Counted from the stretch's first letter, positions 18,167 through 26,682 are shown. The stretch is DNA of 64,000 nucleotides from CAVRQM01 sp963723455 (GCA_963723455.1 CAVRQM010000003.1:124001-188000); one strand, 5' to 3'. Numbers and translations: made by a program. The notes: generated by a model from the letters alone, not told the origin.

Positions 18167-19488
18167 TACACCTCGGAATACAGTGCGCAGCGCGCGCGTT
18201 CGTCAAGCTCGGCGGTCATCGCGATCTCGGCGCGCTTGTGGCGCAGATAAGCGTCCAGATAGACGGCGCCGAACCAGCCGGTGGCTGCCGCGCTCGCCTC
18301 CAGCAGATCCAGCGCCTCGCCCAGGCTTGCCGGCAGGGGGCGCGCCGGCGCGTCTGGATCCGGCAGGTCCAGCCCGCGCGCGATGCCATCGACGCCGGCA
18401 TGCACGATCGCGGCGAGCGCCAAATACGGGCTGGCAGCGCCGTCCGCGGGCCGGTACTCGACGTTGAACTGGCGCGCCGCCGCGTCGCTGCCGGGCACGC
18501 TCAGCACCGGGCAGATGCGCAGCGCCGCCTCGCGGTCCTGCCGCGCCAGGCTGGCCGCCACCGGCGCCCAGCGATTCGGCCGCAACCGGATATACGACAC
18601 CGGGCAGGGCGCGGTGACGGCGCACAGCGCCGGCATGTGGTCCAGTATCCCCGCCAGGAATTGCCGTCCCAGGCGCGACAGGCCGAGCGTGTCGCCGGCA
18701 TCGTGCATCACGCCGCGCCCGTCCGCATCGCGCAACGAAAGATGCACATGCACGCCATTGCCGACGCCGTCCGGGTCGTGGATCGGCGCGAAGCTGACCC
18801 GCCGCCCCAGCCGGTGCGCCACCGCGCGCGCCATCTCGCGGGTGATGACGGCGTGGTCCGCGGCGCGCAGGCCCGGCGCCGGCGCGCAGGTGACCTCGAA
18901 CTGCCGGGGCGCGAATTCGGGCAGAAAGCTGTCCGGTTCGACCCCGGCGCTGCGCATGGCGGCCAGCAGCGCCTCGCCGAACACCCCCTGCTGGCGGAAG
19001 GCGTCCAGGCTGTACGGCGCGCCGGGCCGGTCCTGTATGCCGTCATAGGTGAACTCGTGCTCGAACGCGGCCAGCAACTCGGCCCCGCAGGCGGCGCGCA
19101 ACGCGGCCAGCGCGCGGCGCAGCGCCTCGCGCGGGCAGCCCATCCAGGGCGTGCCATCGACATGCCGCAGGTCGCTCAGGAAGAACCATTCGGCGGCGCT
19201 GCCGTCGTCGAAATCGACATGCACCTCGGCGTGCGGATCGGGCACCAGGATCAGGTCGTCGCGCGCGCCGAACGGCGAGTTGGCGGTCGGGCCGAGTGCC
19301 GAGATCATGGTGTTGGTGGGGATCCAGCCGACGCCGCGCAGCAGCCGCGCCGGCAGCTCGCGGGCGGGGAACCCCTTGCCTCGGACCCGGCCCGCGATTT
19401 CGCAGGTGCAGGCCATCACGATCGGTTCGCGTCGCAGGGCGGATCTCCTCGGGGCCGGATGGGGATGATGCAGGGCGGACAAAGCCAT
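18163..19488 (-). CDS. Glutamine synthetase family protein (glutamate-amine ligase-like)
   Basis: A 441-residue protein of the glutamine synthetase fold. Visible are the EHEF metal site, the NGVHVHLSL motif (family consensus GxHxHxS), the RPNRWAP substrate arginine segment and the EYRPADGAASPYLALAA segment, so catalytic residues look intact. It is shorter and more divergent than GlnA, and lacks the adenylylation-loop tyrosine pattern as far as I can see. Relatives join glutamate to amines such as polyamines or ethanolamine. It probably starts at ATG 19488, though an ATG at 19416 is possible. It is co-transcribed with the cysteine hydrolase and diverges from flgB. Confidence 0.85.
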   Translation of the reverse strand: MALSALHHPHPAPRRSALRREPIVMACTCEIAGRVRGKGFPARELPARLLRGVGWIPTNTMISALGPTANSPFGARDDLILVPDPHAEVHVDFDDGSAAEWFFLSDLRHVDGTPWMGCPREALRRALAALRAACGAELLAAFEHEFTYDGIQDRPGAPYSLDAFRQQGVFGEALLAAMRSAGVEPDSFLPEFAPRQFEVTCAPAPGLRAADHAVITREMARAVAHRLGRRVSFAPIHDPDGVGNGVHVHLSLRDADGRGVMHDAGDTLGLSRLGRQFLAGILDHMPALCAVTAPCPVSYIRLRPNRWAPVAASLARQDREAALRICPVLSVPGSDAAARQFNVEYRPADGAASPYLALAAIVHAGVDGIARGLDLPDPDAPARPLPASLGEALDLLEASAAATGWFGAVYLDAYLRHKRAEIAMTAELDERARCALYSEVY

Positions 19489-19504
19489 AGGCAAGCCGGC
19501 CCGG

Positions 19505-19519
19505 TTTACCTCCGGTTCA
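19505..19519 (+). promoter_or_regulatory. Possible CtrA-like box before flgB (TTTA-N7-TTCA)
   Basis: TTTA at 19505-19508 and TTCA at 19516-19519 are separated by seven bases, resembling the CtrA consensus TTAA-N7-TTAA. It ends 24 bases before the flgB start. The core is nearly identical to the box before the giant glycosyltransferase gene at 41742-41756. Binding is inferred. Confidence 0.4.
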
Positions 19520-19543
19520 CCAAGCGCAGCGCAGGATCGCGTC

Positions 19544-19930
19544 ATGGATCCGACCGACATCCCGCTGTTTGCGCTGGCCGACCGGCGGCTCGCCTGGGTC
19601 GATCGGCGCCAGTCGCTGCTGTCGCAGAACGTGGCCAATGCCGACACGCCCGCCTACCGGCCGCGCGACATGCTGCCGTTCGACCAGGCGCTGGCGCGCG
19701 CCGGGTTCAATCTGGCGCCGGCGCTGACCAGCCCGCTCGACCTGCCCGGCACGGTGGCGGCCGACACCGGCGGCAGCCGGGTGCTGCCCGGCGAGCAGGC
19801 GCCGGACGGCAACGCGGTGTCTCTGGACGACCAGCTGCTGCGCATCGCTGACACCGATTCGACGCATGAGCTGGTGACCGATCTGTACGGCAAGTATCTG
19901 GGAATGTTCCGCATCGCGATCGGCCGCTAG
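19544..19930 (+). CDS. flgB: Flagellar basal-body rod protein FlgB
   Basis: A 128-residue proximal rod subunit of the flagellum, exported through the flagellar type III system to the periplasm. The N-terminal motif LLSQNVANADTPAYRPRD is the rod/hook protein signature (SxNxANxxTPxY). Length is normal. It heads a cluster that continues with flgC, fliE and export genes fliQ, fliR and flhB, and its promoter must lie in the 55 bases shared with the divergent glutamine-synthetase-like gene. Confidence 0.95.
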   Translation: MDPTDIPLFALADRRLAWVDRRQSLLSQNVANADTPAYRPRDMLPFDQALARAGFNLAPALTSPLDLPGTVAADTGGSRVLPGEQAPDGNAVSLDDQLLRIADTDSTHELVTDLYGKYLGMFRIAIGR

Positions 19931-19958
19931 GCGGCGGCGGACGGATAGGGGACGCGGG

Positions 19959-20366
19959 ATGGACATGGATGCGGCGCTGGCGATCTCGGCGCGGGGGATG
20001 GCCGCACAGGCGACCCGGCTGCGGGTGATCGCCGAGAACCTGGCCAACCAGCAGACCACGGGCGGCGCGCCCGGGGCGGCGCCGTACCGGCGACGCACCG
20101 TGACGTTCGCCGACCGCATGGACAGCGCGCTTGGCGTGCCGACGGTCGAGGTGTCGCGGATCGGCGCCGATCCGACGCCGTTCCCGCAGCGCTACGATCC
20201 GTCGAACCCGGCCGCCGACGCGCGCGGCTATGTGCAGATGCCGAACGTCAACAGCTTCACCGAGGTCATGGACATGCGCGACGCGCAGCGCAGCTACGAC
20301 GCCAATCTGGGCGTGCTGCAGACCACGCGCAGCATCCTGACGCGCACCATTGGCATGCTGAAATAG
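19959..20366 (+). CDS. flgC: Flagellar basal-body rod protein FlgC
   Basis: A 135-residue proximal rod protein. It has the N-terminal rod signature AENLANQQTTGG with the following PYRRRTV segment, and the C-terminal coiled-coil segment MRDAQRSYDANL. It assembles with FlgB, FlgF and FliE to connect the MS ring to the distal rod. It lies 28 bases after flgB and just before fliE. Confidence 0.95.
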   Translation: MDMDAALAISARGMAAQATRLRVIAENLANQQTTGGAPGAAPYRRRTVTFADRMDSALGVPTVEVSRIGADPTPFPQRYDPSNPAADARGYVQMPNVNSFTEVMDMRDAQRSYDANLGVLQTTRSILTRTIGMLK

Positions 20367-20370
20367 CAAC

Positions 20371-20685
20371 ATGGCGATCCCCACGATCACCATCACGCCG
20401 CAGCAGGCGGCGCGCGCCTATGCCGGCATGGACAGCGGCGAGGCGGCCGGTGCGGCGTCGGGTACGGCGTCGGGCTTCGGCGCCACGCTGGCCCGCGCGC
20501 TGGGCGGCGTGGTCGATGCTGGCCACGCGGCCGATGCGCAGTCGATGGCGGCCATCGCCGGGCACGGCAGCATCACCGACGTGGTGACCGCCGTGTCAAA
20601 GGCGGAGCTGGCGCTGCAGACCACCACCGCGATCCGCGACCGCATGGTGCAGGCCTATCAGGACATCATGCGCATGCCGATCTGA
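20371..20685 (+). CDS. fliE: Flagellar hook-basal body protein FliE
   Basis: A 104-residue adaptor between the MS ring and the proximal rod. The C-terminal half, with SKAELALQTTTAIRDRMVQAYQ (conserved core ELALQ...RDR...AYQ...MP), is the FliE signature. The N-terminal half is Gly/Ala rich. It begins four bases after the flgC stop. Confidence 0.93.
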   Translation: MAIPTITITPQQAARAYAGMDSGEAAGAASGTASGFGATLARALGGVVDAGHAADAQSMAAIAGHGSITDVVTAVSKAELALQTTTAIRDRMVQAYQDIMRMPI

Positions 20686-20722
20686 CTTTCGTGCTTCAAG
20701 GCGCATCCAGAACGGAGGCGGC

Positions 20723-20995
20723 GTGCAGGAGAGCGATGTCGGCGCGCTGATGCGCGAGGCGTTCCTGGTGATGCTGAAGCTCGGCGGCCCGCCGCTGCTG
20801 GCGGCGATGGCGGTGGGTCTGGTGATCAGCCTGTTGCAGGCGGTCACGCAGATCAGCGAGCAGACCCTGGCCTTCGTGCCAAAGGTCGCGGCGGTTGCGG
20901 TGACGCTGGTGCTGCTGGGCGGCTTCATGGACGCGACGCTGGGCGAGTTCACGCGCGCCCTGTTCGACCGGCTGGTGGCGGTCGGCGGCTCGTGA
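20723..20995 (+). CDS. fliQ: Flagellar export apparatus protein FliQ
   Basis: A 90-residue membrane protein with two hydrophobic helices. FliQ forms part of the FliPQR export gate core. GTG at 20723 is preceded by a GGAGG ribosome site. The segment LISLLQAVTQISEQTLAFVPK, around residues 35-55 and the family hallmark, is present. Its stop overlaps the GTG start of fliR. Confidence 0.95.
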   Translation: MQESDVGALMREAFLVMLKLGGPPLLAAMAVGLVISLLQAVTQISEQTLAFVPKVAAVAVTLVLLGGFMDATLGEFTRALFDRLVAVGGS

Positions 20996-21792
20996 ACGTC
21001 GCAGCACTCGCCGCCGATCCGGGCTATGCCGCGCTGCTGCGCGCGCTGCCGCAATGGGCTTTCGGCTTCGCCCTGGTGCTGGCGCGGGTCGGCAGCGCCT
21101 GCATGCTGCTGCCGGTGCTGGGCGAGTCGGAGACGCCGGCCACCATCCGCGCCGGATTCGTGGTGGCGACGGTGGCGCTGCTGCTGCCCGGCCTGCTGCC
21201 GTTGCTGCCCGCCGCCCCGTCGCAGCCGCTGCGGGTCGCCGGCATGGTGGCCACCGAGATCGTCACCGGACTGTGGCTCGGCTGGCTGGCGCGGCTGGTG
21301 CTGCTGGCGCTGCCGGTCGCCGGGCAGGTGACCGCCCTGCTGGTCGGCCAGAGCAGCATCCTGCAGCAGGATCCGGCGCTGGGCACGCAGACGGCGGCGC
21401 TCGGGCGGCTGATGTCGGTGGCCGCACCCGTGCTGGTGCTGGCCAGCGGCCTGTACGCGATGCCGCTGCTGGCGCTGTCCGGCAGCTACGCGGTGATCCC
21501 GGCCGGCACGCCGCTGCCGGGGGCGGACACGCTGCAGGGCGTGGTCGCCGCGGTCGGCGCGATGTTCGCCCTGGCAGTCCGCCTCGCCGCGCCGTTCCTG
21601 CTGGCCAGCCTGGGCTGGCAGGTGGCGCTGGCGCTGCTGGGCCGGCTGGCGCCGCACCTGCAGATTTCCAGCCTTGCCGCACCGGCGCACCTGCTGCTGG
21701 GCCTGCTGCTGCTCGGCGTGTTCGCCGCGGCGGTGCTGGCGGTATGGCAGGAGCGGGCGGCGGCGCTGTTGGCCGCGCTGCCCGGGCTGTAG
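20992..21792 (+). CDS. fliR: Flagellar export apparatus protein FliR
   Basis: A 266-residue polytopic membrane protein with six or so hydrophobic segments. The family landmarks ALVLARVGSACMLLPVLG near the N-terminus and the central QTAALGRL segment are seen. It joins FliP and FliQ in the export gate. It overlaps fliQ (GTGA) and is followed by flhB after three bases. Confidence 0.94.
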   Translation: MNVAALAADPGYAALLRALPQWAFGFALVLARVGSACMLLPVLGESETPATIRAGFVVATVALLLPGLLPLLPAAPSQPLRVAGMVATEIVTGLWLGWLARLVLLALPVAGQVTALLVGQSSILQQDPALGTQTAALGRLMSVAAPVLVLASGLYAMPLLALSGSYAVIPAGTPLPGADTLQGVVAAVGAMFALAVRLAAPFLLASLGWQVALALLGRLAPHLQISSLAAPAHLLLGLLLLGVFAAAVLAVWQERAAALLAALPGL

Positions 21793-21795
21793 CCG

Positions 21796-22857
21796 ATGGC
21801 CGAGGGTGGCGGGGATCGCGAGGACCGCACCGAAGCCGCGACGGCGCGCCGGCTGCAGACGGCGCGCGAGCAGGGCAACGTGGCGCTGTCGCGCGAGCTG
21901 CCGCCGGCTGCCGGACTGGCGGCGGCGGCGCTGGTCCTGATGCTGGCGGCGCCGCAGGCGGCGCGCGAGCTGGGCCGCGTCCTGGCGGACCTGCTGGGGC
22001 AATCCCATGCCATGACGCCGATTGCCGGGCTGCGCGTCGCGGCACTCGCGGCGCTGCCGATGATCCTGACCTTCGCGGCGGCGGCATCGGTCGCGGCGAT
22101 CGCCTCGGTGCTGGGCCAGACCGGACTGTCGCTGCGCCTGGAGGCGCTGCAGCCCAGCCTCGGCCGGCTGAACCTGCGGCGCAATCTCGGCCGCATCGCC
22201 GGCCCGGCTGCCTTCGTGGAACTGGGGCGCTCGCTGCTCAAGCTGGGCCTGGGCGGCTGGGCGATGTGGCAGGCGCTGTCCGCGTCGCGCGACTGGCTCG
22301 GCCTGGCGTTGCTGTGGCAGCCGGGCACGCTGCTGGACCGCTCGGCGCGCCTGGCGGCGCGCGTGCTGCTGGCCGCGCTCGCGGCGCAGGCGCTGGTCGC
22401 CGCGGCCGATCTGGCGCGGGCGCGCTGGTCGCATGCGCGTTCGCTGCGCATGAGCCGGCAGGAACTGCGCGAGGAGCAGCGCGAGGCGGATGGCGATCCG
22501 CAGATCAAGGCGCGCATCCGCCGCATCCGCCTGACCCGGGCACGCCGGCGGATGCTGGCCTCGGTGGCCCGCGCGACGGTGGTGGTGACCAACCCGACGC
22601 ATTACGCGGTTGCGCTGTCCTATGAGCGCGGCGGCGGCGGCGCGCCCCGGGTGGTGGCGAAGGGGGCCGACGCGATGGCCGCGCGCATCCGCGAGCTGGC
22701 GGCGCAGGCGCGGGTGCCGCTGGTCGCCAACCCGCCGCTGGCGCGCGCCCTGTGGCAGGTCGAGCTTGACACGGAGATACCGGCGGTCCTGTTCCAGGCG
22801 GTGGCCGAAATCATCGCCTATGTCTGGCGGCTGCGCACGCCGGCGCGCCGCGCGTGA
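21796..22857 (+). CDS. flhB: Flagellar export switch protein FlhB
   Basis: A 353-residue membrane protein with four helices in the N-terminal half and a cytoplasmic C-terminal domain. The autocleavage motif NPTH is at residues 266-269, so the substrate-specificity switch should work. The start DREDRTEAATARRLQTAREQG is typical (DRTE.AT..RL..ARE.G). It sits in one operon with fliQ and fliR and overlaps the start of the hybrid kinase gene by four bases, linking flagellar export and the kinase translationally. Confidence 0.95.
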   Translation: MAEGGGDREDRTEAATARRLQTAREQGNVALSRELPPAAGLAAAALVLMLAAPQAARELGRVLADLLGQSHAMTPIAGLRVAALAALPMILTFAAAASVAAIASVLGQTGLSLRLEALQPSLGRLNLRRNLGRIAGPAAFVELGRSLLKLGLGGWAMWQALSASRDWLGLALLWQPGTLLDRSARLAARVLLAALAAQALVAAADLARARWSHARSLRMSRQELREEQREADGDPQIKARIRRIRLTRARRRMLASVARATVVVTNPTHYAVALSYERGGGGAPRVVAKGADAMAARIRELAAQARVPLVANPPLARALWQVELDTEIPAVLFQAVAEIIAYVWRLRTPARRA

Positions 22858-24563
22858 GCCGGCCGGCGCCGCTGCCCGCGTCGTCGCCGTCGTGGTGCTG
22901 GCTGGCCCGGCTGCGCCACGCCGTGCTGGCGCGGTTGCGGCCGGCCCGGCGGCCGTTGCTGCATCAGTTGGGCGGCCGGCTGGACGGGCTGCCGGCGGTG
23001 CTGTTCGAGGCGGCCGGGGCGGGGATGCTGGCGATCGATCGGGCGGGGCGGATCGTGCGTGCCAACGCCATGCTGCGCGACATGGTAGGCGCTTTGGTCG
23101 ATGTCTCGCCGGGCGCCCCGGCGCTGCTGGCCTTCGCCGCCGACGAGCGCGAGCAGGTGGCCGACGAGATCCGTCTGGCGCTGGCCGGGCCGACGCCGCG
23201 CCCGCCATTCGCAACGCGCCTGGCCGATGCCCGCGCCGGGCCGGAGGCGGCGGTCACCGCGAGCGTGGTGGCGTTGCGCGACCCGCACCCTCGCGACCCG
23301 GCGGCCGGCCCGGTCGCGGTCGGCGCGCTGCTGCGGCTGACCGACATCACCCTGCAGCGGCAGTTGCAGATCCAGCTGGCGCAGGCGCAGAAGCTGCAGG
23401 CGGTGGGCAGCCTGGCCGGCGGCATCGCGCACGACTTCAACAATCTGCTGACAGCGGTGCAGGGCGCGGCCGAAGCCATCGCCGGGCGTGAGACGCTGGA
23501 TGCCGAGACCCTGGACGATGCGGCGCAGATCCGCGCCAGCGCCGGGCGGGGCGCGGCCCTGGTGCGCCAGTTGCTTGCGTTCGGCCGCCAGCAGACGCTG
23601 CAGCCGCAGGTGCTGGCGATCAACGCGACGGTCGAGGATCTGTCCGGCCTGCTGCGCCGCCTGCTGGGCGGCAAGATCCGGCTGGAGCTGGTGCTGGAAC
23701 AGCCCGGGCGTCTGGTGCGCGCCGACCCGACCCAGCTCGATCAGGTGCTGGTCAACCTCGCGGTGAACGCGCGCGATGCCATGCCGGATGGCGGCACGCT
23801 GACCCTGCTGACCGGGCATCAGACCGTCTATCGCCCGCTGCTGGGCGGGGTCGAGGTGATCCCGCCCGGGCGCTATGTGATGATCGAGGTGCGCGACACC
23901 GGCGTCGGCATCCCGCCCGAGGTGCTGCCGCGGATCTTCGACCCGTTCTTCACGACCCGGCGCGAGCAGGGCGGCAACGGGCTGGGCCTGTCCACGGTGC
24001 ACGGCATCGTGCGCCAGTCCGACGGGTTCCTGGCCGTCGAGAGCGAGGTCGGGCGCGGCACCAGCCTGCGCGTGTATCTGCCGCGCCATGACGGCGAGCG
24101 GGTCGCCATCCCGCTGCCGCCGCAGGCCGCCGCTGCGCCGGCCGGCGTGAGGACTGCGTCCGCGGCCGCCCCGGGGCCGCGCGGGATGGTGCTGCTGGTC
24201 GATGACGAGGAGCCGGTGCGCCGGCTGGCCGAGCGCGCGCTGGCCCGGCAGGGCTGGCAGGTGCTGGCCTGCGAGTCGGGCGAGGCGGCGCTTGAGCAAC
24301 TCGACCGCCTGCCTGCGCCGGGCGTGTCGGTGATCGTCTCGGACATGGTGATGCCGGGGATGGATGGCGCGGCGCTGGTGCGCGCGATGCGCGCCCGTCT
24401 CGGCATGCCGCGCCTTCCGGCGCTGCTGGTGTCCGGCTATGCCGAGGCCTCGTTGCGCGGGGCGCTGGCCGACGGTCAGGGGATGCTGTTCCTGGCCAAG
24501 CCATACGCGCTGAAGGAACTGGTCGAGCGGCTGGAGGAGGCGGTGGCGATGGCCTCCGTGTAG
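22854..24563 (+). CDS. cckA: Hybrid sensor histidine kinase/response regulator, CckA-like
   Basis: A 569-residue protein with a PAS-like segment (about 45-165), a histidine kinase core with phosphoacceptor H193 in GGIAHDFNN, an ATPase domain (NARDAMPDGG N-box, DTGVGIPPEVL, GLGLSTVHG), and a C-terminal receiver domain whose phosphate-accepting aspartate is D497 in IVSDMVMPGMDG. This layout is that of CckA, which phosphorylates ChpT and then CtrA in alphaproteobacteria. Unlike Caulobacter CckA, I see no convincing membrane helices at the N-terminus. The GTG start overlaps flhB, and recA follows. Confidence 0.87.
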   Translation: MSRPAPLPASSPSWCWLARLRHAVLARLRPARRPLLHQLGGRLDGLPAVLFEAAGAGMLAIDRAGRIVRANAMLRDMVGALVDVSPGAPALLAFAADEREQVADEIRLALAGPTPRPPFATRLADARAGPEAAVTASVVALRDPHPRDPAAGPVAVGALLRLTDITLQRQLQIQLAQAQKLQAVGSLAGGIAHDFNNLLTAVQGAAEAIAGRETLDAETLDDAAQIRASAGRGAALVRQLLAFGRQQTLQPQVLAINATVEDLSGLLRRLLGGKIRLELVLEQPGRLVRADPTQLDQVLVNLAVNARDAMPDGGTLTLLTGHQTVYRPLLGGVEVIPPGRYVMIEVRDTGVGIPPEVLPRIFDPFFTTRREQGGNGLGLSTVHGIVRQSDGFLAVESEVGRGTSLRVYLPRHDGERVAIPLPPQAAAAPAGVRTASAAAPGPRGMVLLVDDEEPVRRLAERALARQGWQVLACESGEAALEQLDRLPAPGVSVIVSDMVMPGMDGAALVRAMRARLGMPRLPALLVSGYAEASLRGALADGQGMLFLAKPYALKELVERLEEAVAMASV

Positions 24564-24568
24564 TGGTC

Positions 24569-24583
24569 GTTCAGGCTTCGTTC
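24569..24583 (+). promoter_or_regulatory. LexA (SOS) box 1 of recA: GTTC-N7-GTTC
   Basis: GTTC at 24569-24572 and GTTC at 24580-24583 are separated by seven bases. This is exactly the alphaproteobacterial LexA operator described in Rhodobacter, Caulobacter and Rhizobium. It lies 120 bases before recA and six bases after the kinase stop. Confidence 0.8.
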
Positions 24584-24595
24584 CGGGGCATTGAC

Positions 24596-24610
24596 GAACG
24601 TATAACGAAC
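24596..24610 (-). promoter_or_regulatory. LexA (SOS) box 2 of recA: GAAC-N7-GAAC
   Basis: GAAC at 24596-24599 and GAAC at 24607-24610 form the complement of GTTC-N7-GTTC, so a second LexA box in inverted orientation lies 12 bases after the first. It overlaps a promoter-like TTGACG at 24591-24596 and would block RNA polymerase directly. Confidence 0.85.
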
Positions 24611-24703
24611 AAATCCTTAATGTCGGGTTGCGCACCTGTTCTCCAGCGTGACAGACTCGGCCCCGCCGACGCAGGGTGGCCGCGGCCGGATCAGGGGATA
24701 GGC

Positions 24704-25744
24704 ATGGAGAAGAACAAGGCGCTGGATGCGGCGATGTCGCAGATCGAGCGCGCCTTCGGCAAAGGCTCGATCATGCGCATGGGCGCGCGGGCCGGCGACG
24801 AGCAGATCGAGGTCATCCCGTCCGGCTCGCTGGGGCTGGATCTGGCGCTGGGCATCGGCGGCCTGCCGCGCGGCCGGATCGTCGAGATCTATGGGCCGGA
24901 AAGTTCGGGCAAGACCACTCTGGCGCTGCACGCGATCGCCGAGGCGCAGAAGCGCGGCGGCACCTGCGCCTATGTCGATGCCGAGCACGCGCTGGATCCG
25001 ACCTATGCGCGCAAGCTGGGCGTCGATGTGGACAACCTGCTGATCAGCCAGCCGGACGCCGGCGAGCAGGCGCTGGAGATCGCCGATACGCTGGTGCGCT
25101 CGGGCGCGATCGACGTGCTGGTGATCGACAGCGTCGCCGCCCTGGTGCCGCGCGCCGAGCTGGAGGGCGAGATGGGCGACACCCATGTCGGGCTGCACGC
25201 GCGGCTGATGAGCCAGGCGCTGCGCAAGATCACCGGCAGCGTCGCGCGCAGCAACACCATGCTGATCTTCATCAACCAGATCCGGCTGAAGATCGGCGTC
25301 ATGTTCGGCAATCCGGAGACCACCACCGGCGGCAACGCGCTGAAGTTCTACGCCAGCATCCGCCTGGAGATCCGCCGCATCGGCTCGATCAAGGACCGCG
25401 AGGAGGTGGTCGGCAACTCGACCAAGGTGAAGGTGGTCAAGAACAAGCTTGCGCCGCCGTTCCGGCAGGTCGAGTTCGACATCATGTACGGCGAGGGCAT
25501 CAGCAAGGTGGGCGAGCTGATCGATTTGGGCGTGAAGGCGGGCGTGGTGGAGAAATCGGGCAGCTGGTTCAGCCATGACAGCCAGCGCATCGGCCAGGGG
25601 CGGGAGAACGCCAAGCAGTTCCTGCGCGACCACAAGGACGTGGCCGAGGCGATCGAGCGGCGGGTGCGCGATCAGTCCGGCGCGGTCACCAGCGCCATGA
25701 TGGTCGCGGCCGACGCCGGGGACGAGGCCGAGGCGGCGGACTGA
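24704..25744 (+). CDS. recA: Recombinase RecA
   Basis: A 346-residue strand-exchange ATPase central to homologous recombination and to LexA self-cleavage. The Walker A motif GPESSGKTT, the VIDSVAAL Walker B strand and the FINQIRLKIGVMFG loop are intact. It starts MEKNKALDAAMSQIERAFGKGS. It has its own SOS promoter region with two LexA boxes just upstream, and a short gap separates it from the cytidine-deaminase-like gene. Confidence 0.98.
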   Translation: MEKNKALDAAMSQIERAFGKGSIMRMGARAGDEQIEVIPSGSLGLDLALGIGGLPRGRIVEIYGPESSGKTTLALHAIAEAQKRGGTCAYVDAEHALDPTYARKLGVDVDNLLISQPDAGEQALEIADTLVRSGAIDVLVIDSVAALVPRAELEGEMGDTHVGLHARLMSQALRKITGSVARSNTMLIFINQIRLKIGVMFGNPETTTGGNALKFYASIRLEIRRIGSIKDREEVVGNSTKVKVVKNKLAPPFRQVEFDIMYGEGISKVGELIDLGVKAGVVEKSGSWFSHDSQRIGQGRENAKQFLRDHKDVAEAIERRVRDQSGAVTSAMMVAADAGDEAEAAD

Positions 25745-25747
25745 TCG

Positions 25748-26191
25748 TTGGACGCCCTGCCGTCGCTGTTCGCCGAGGGGCTGCCGCTCGACGCCGCCGA
25801 CCTGGAGCTGATCGAGGCGGCGCATGCGGTGCTGCGCCGGCATTACCGGCCGCTGTGGCACACTGTCGCCGCGGCGATCCGCGGCCGCGACGGCGGGGTG
25901 TCCACCGGCATCCATATCGGCGCCACCGTGGGCCGGATGTCGGTCTGCGCCGAGGCGGTGGCGTTCGGCCGCGCCGTGCTGGAAGGCGACGGCAGCATCG
26001 CGACAGTGGTGGCGGTGCGCCATCCCAAGCCGGACGAGGTGGACCGCGACCTGGCCGTGGTCTCGCCCTGCGGCGCCTGCCGCGAGATGTTCGCGGATTT
26101 CGATTCCGAGGCGCTGGTGATCGTGCCGGGCCTGGCCGGGCTGATGAAGCTGCCGGTACGCGCGATGCTGCCGTTCCCGTATCGGAGATAG
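25748..26191 (+). CDS. Cytidine deaminase-like zinc hydrolase
   Basis: A 147-residue protein of the cytidine deaminase fold. Zinc and catalytic motifs are CAEAVAFG (Cys-Ala-Glu with the proton-shuttling Glu) and SPCGACREM (PCxxC). It lacks the longer insertions of the Cdd dimer class, and relatives include blasticidin-S deaminase and short bacterial cytidine deaminases; substrate is uncertain. The likely start is TTG at 25748, four bases after the recA stop, suggesting read-through co-expression with recA. Confidence 0.82.
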   Translation: MDALPSLFAEGLPLDAADLELIEAAHAVLRRHYRPLWHTVAAAIRGRDGGVSTGIHIGATVGRMSVCAEAVAFGRAVLEGDGSIATVVAVRHPKPDEVDRDLAVVSPCGACREMFADFDSEALVIVPGLAGLMKLPVRAMLPFPYRR

Positions 26192-26274
26192 GTGCGGTTC
26201 GGCCGGGGGCGAGGGGCAGGGTTCTGCCCGCCCCGATCGCCGGCGAACTGGCGTGCCTGCGGCTCGGCCGCGCC

Positions 26275-26303
26275 TTGACGCCGGCCGTCTGCTCGGACAT
26301 ATA
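26275..26303 (+). promoter_or_regulatory. Sigma-70-type promoter of rpmB
   Basis: TTGACG at 26275-26280 and CATATA at 26298-26303 are separated by exactly 17 bases. The start codon of rpmB follows 34 bases later. This is the best promoter-like pair in the 146-base gap after the deaminase gene and fits a highly expressed ribosomal protein. Confidence 0.65.
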
Positions 26304-26337
26304 CCGCCGCTTCCAGCGAACCCGATGGGGATAGAAG

Positions 26338-26640
26338 ATGTCTCGCCGCTGCCAGATCTCCGGCAAGGGCGTGCTGAGCGGTAACAACGTCAGCCACGCC
26401 AACAACAAGACGCGCCGCCGCTTCCTGCCCAACCTGCAGGAGACGTCGCTGCTGTCCGACGCGCTCGGGCTGGACGTGCGGCTGCGCATGAGCACGCGGG
26501 CGATCCGCACCGTTGAGCATAATGGCGGCATCGACGCGTTCCTGTTGTCCACGCCGAACCGCAAGCTGCCGGCCGAGGCGATGACGATCAAGCGCCGCAT
26601 CCTGCGCGCCAACCGCAAGGCCGCCGTACCCGCTGCCTGA
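26338..26640 (+). CDS. rpmB: 50S ribosomal protein L28
   Basis: A 100-residue ribosomal protein. It starts MSRRCQISGKGVLSGNNVSHANNKTRRRF, the family N-terminus (key residues RRCxxxGK and GNNVSHAxxKTRRRF), and the length is that of alphaproteobacterial L28. It has its own promoter and is followed by the degenerate kinase-like gene. Confidence 0.97.
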   Translation: MSRRCQISGKGVLSGNNVSHANNKTRRRFLPNLQETSLLSDALGLDVRLRMSTRAIRTVEHNGGIDAFLLSTPNRKLPAEAMTIKRRILRANRKAAVPAA

Positions 26641-26682
26641 GCGGCGCCTGCAAGGGTCCACTCCGCTGCGGTCGCGCTGGCG

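Noticed and set aside
20596..23214. Open frame of 872 codons antisense to the flagellar genes
   Set aside because: Arg/Gln/His-rich shadow; the plus strand holds well-conserved fliQ, fliR and flhB.
24617..24631. TTAA-N7-TTGC near recA as a further CtrA-like box
   Set aside because: The second half matches at only two positions, and it lies next to strong LexA boxes; too weak to list.
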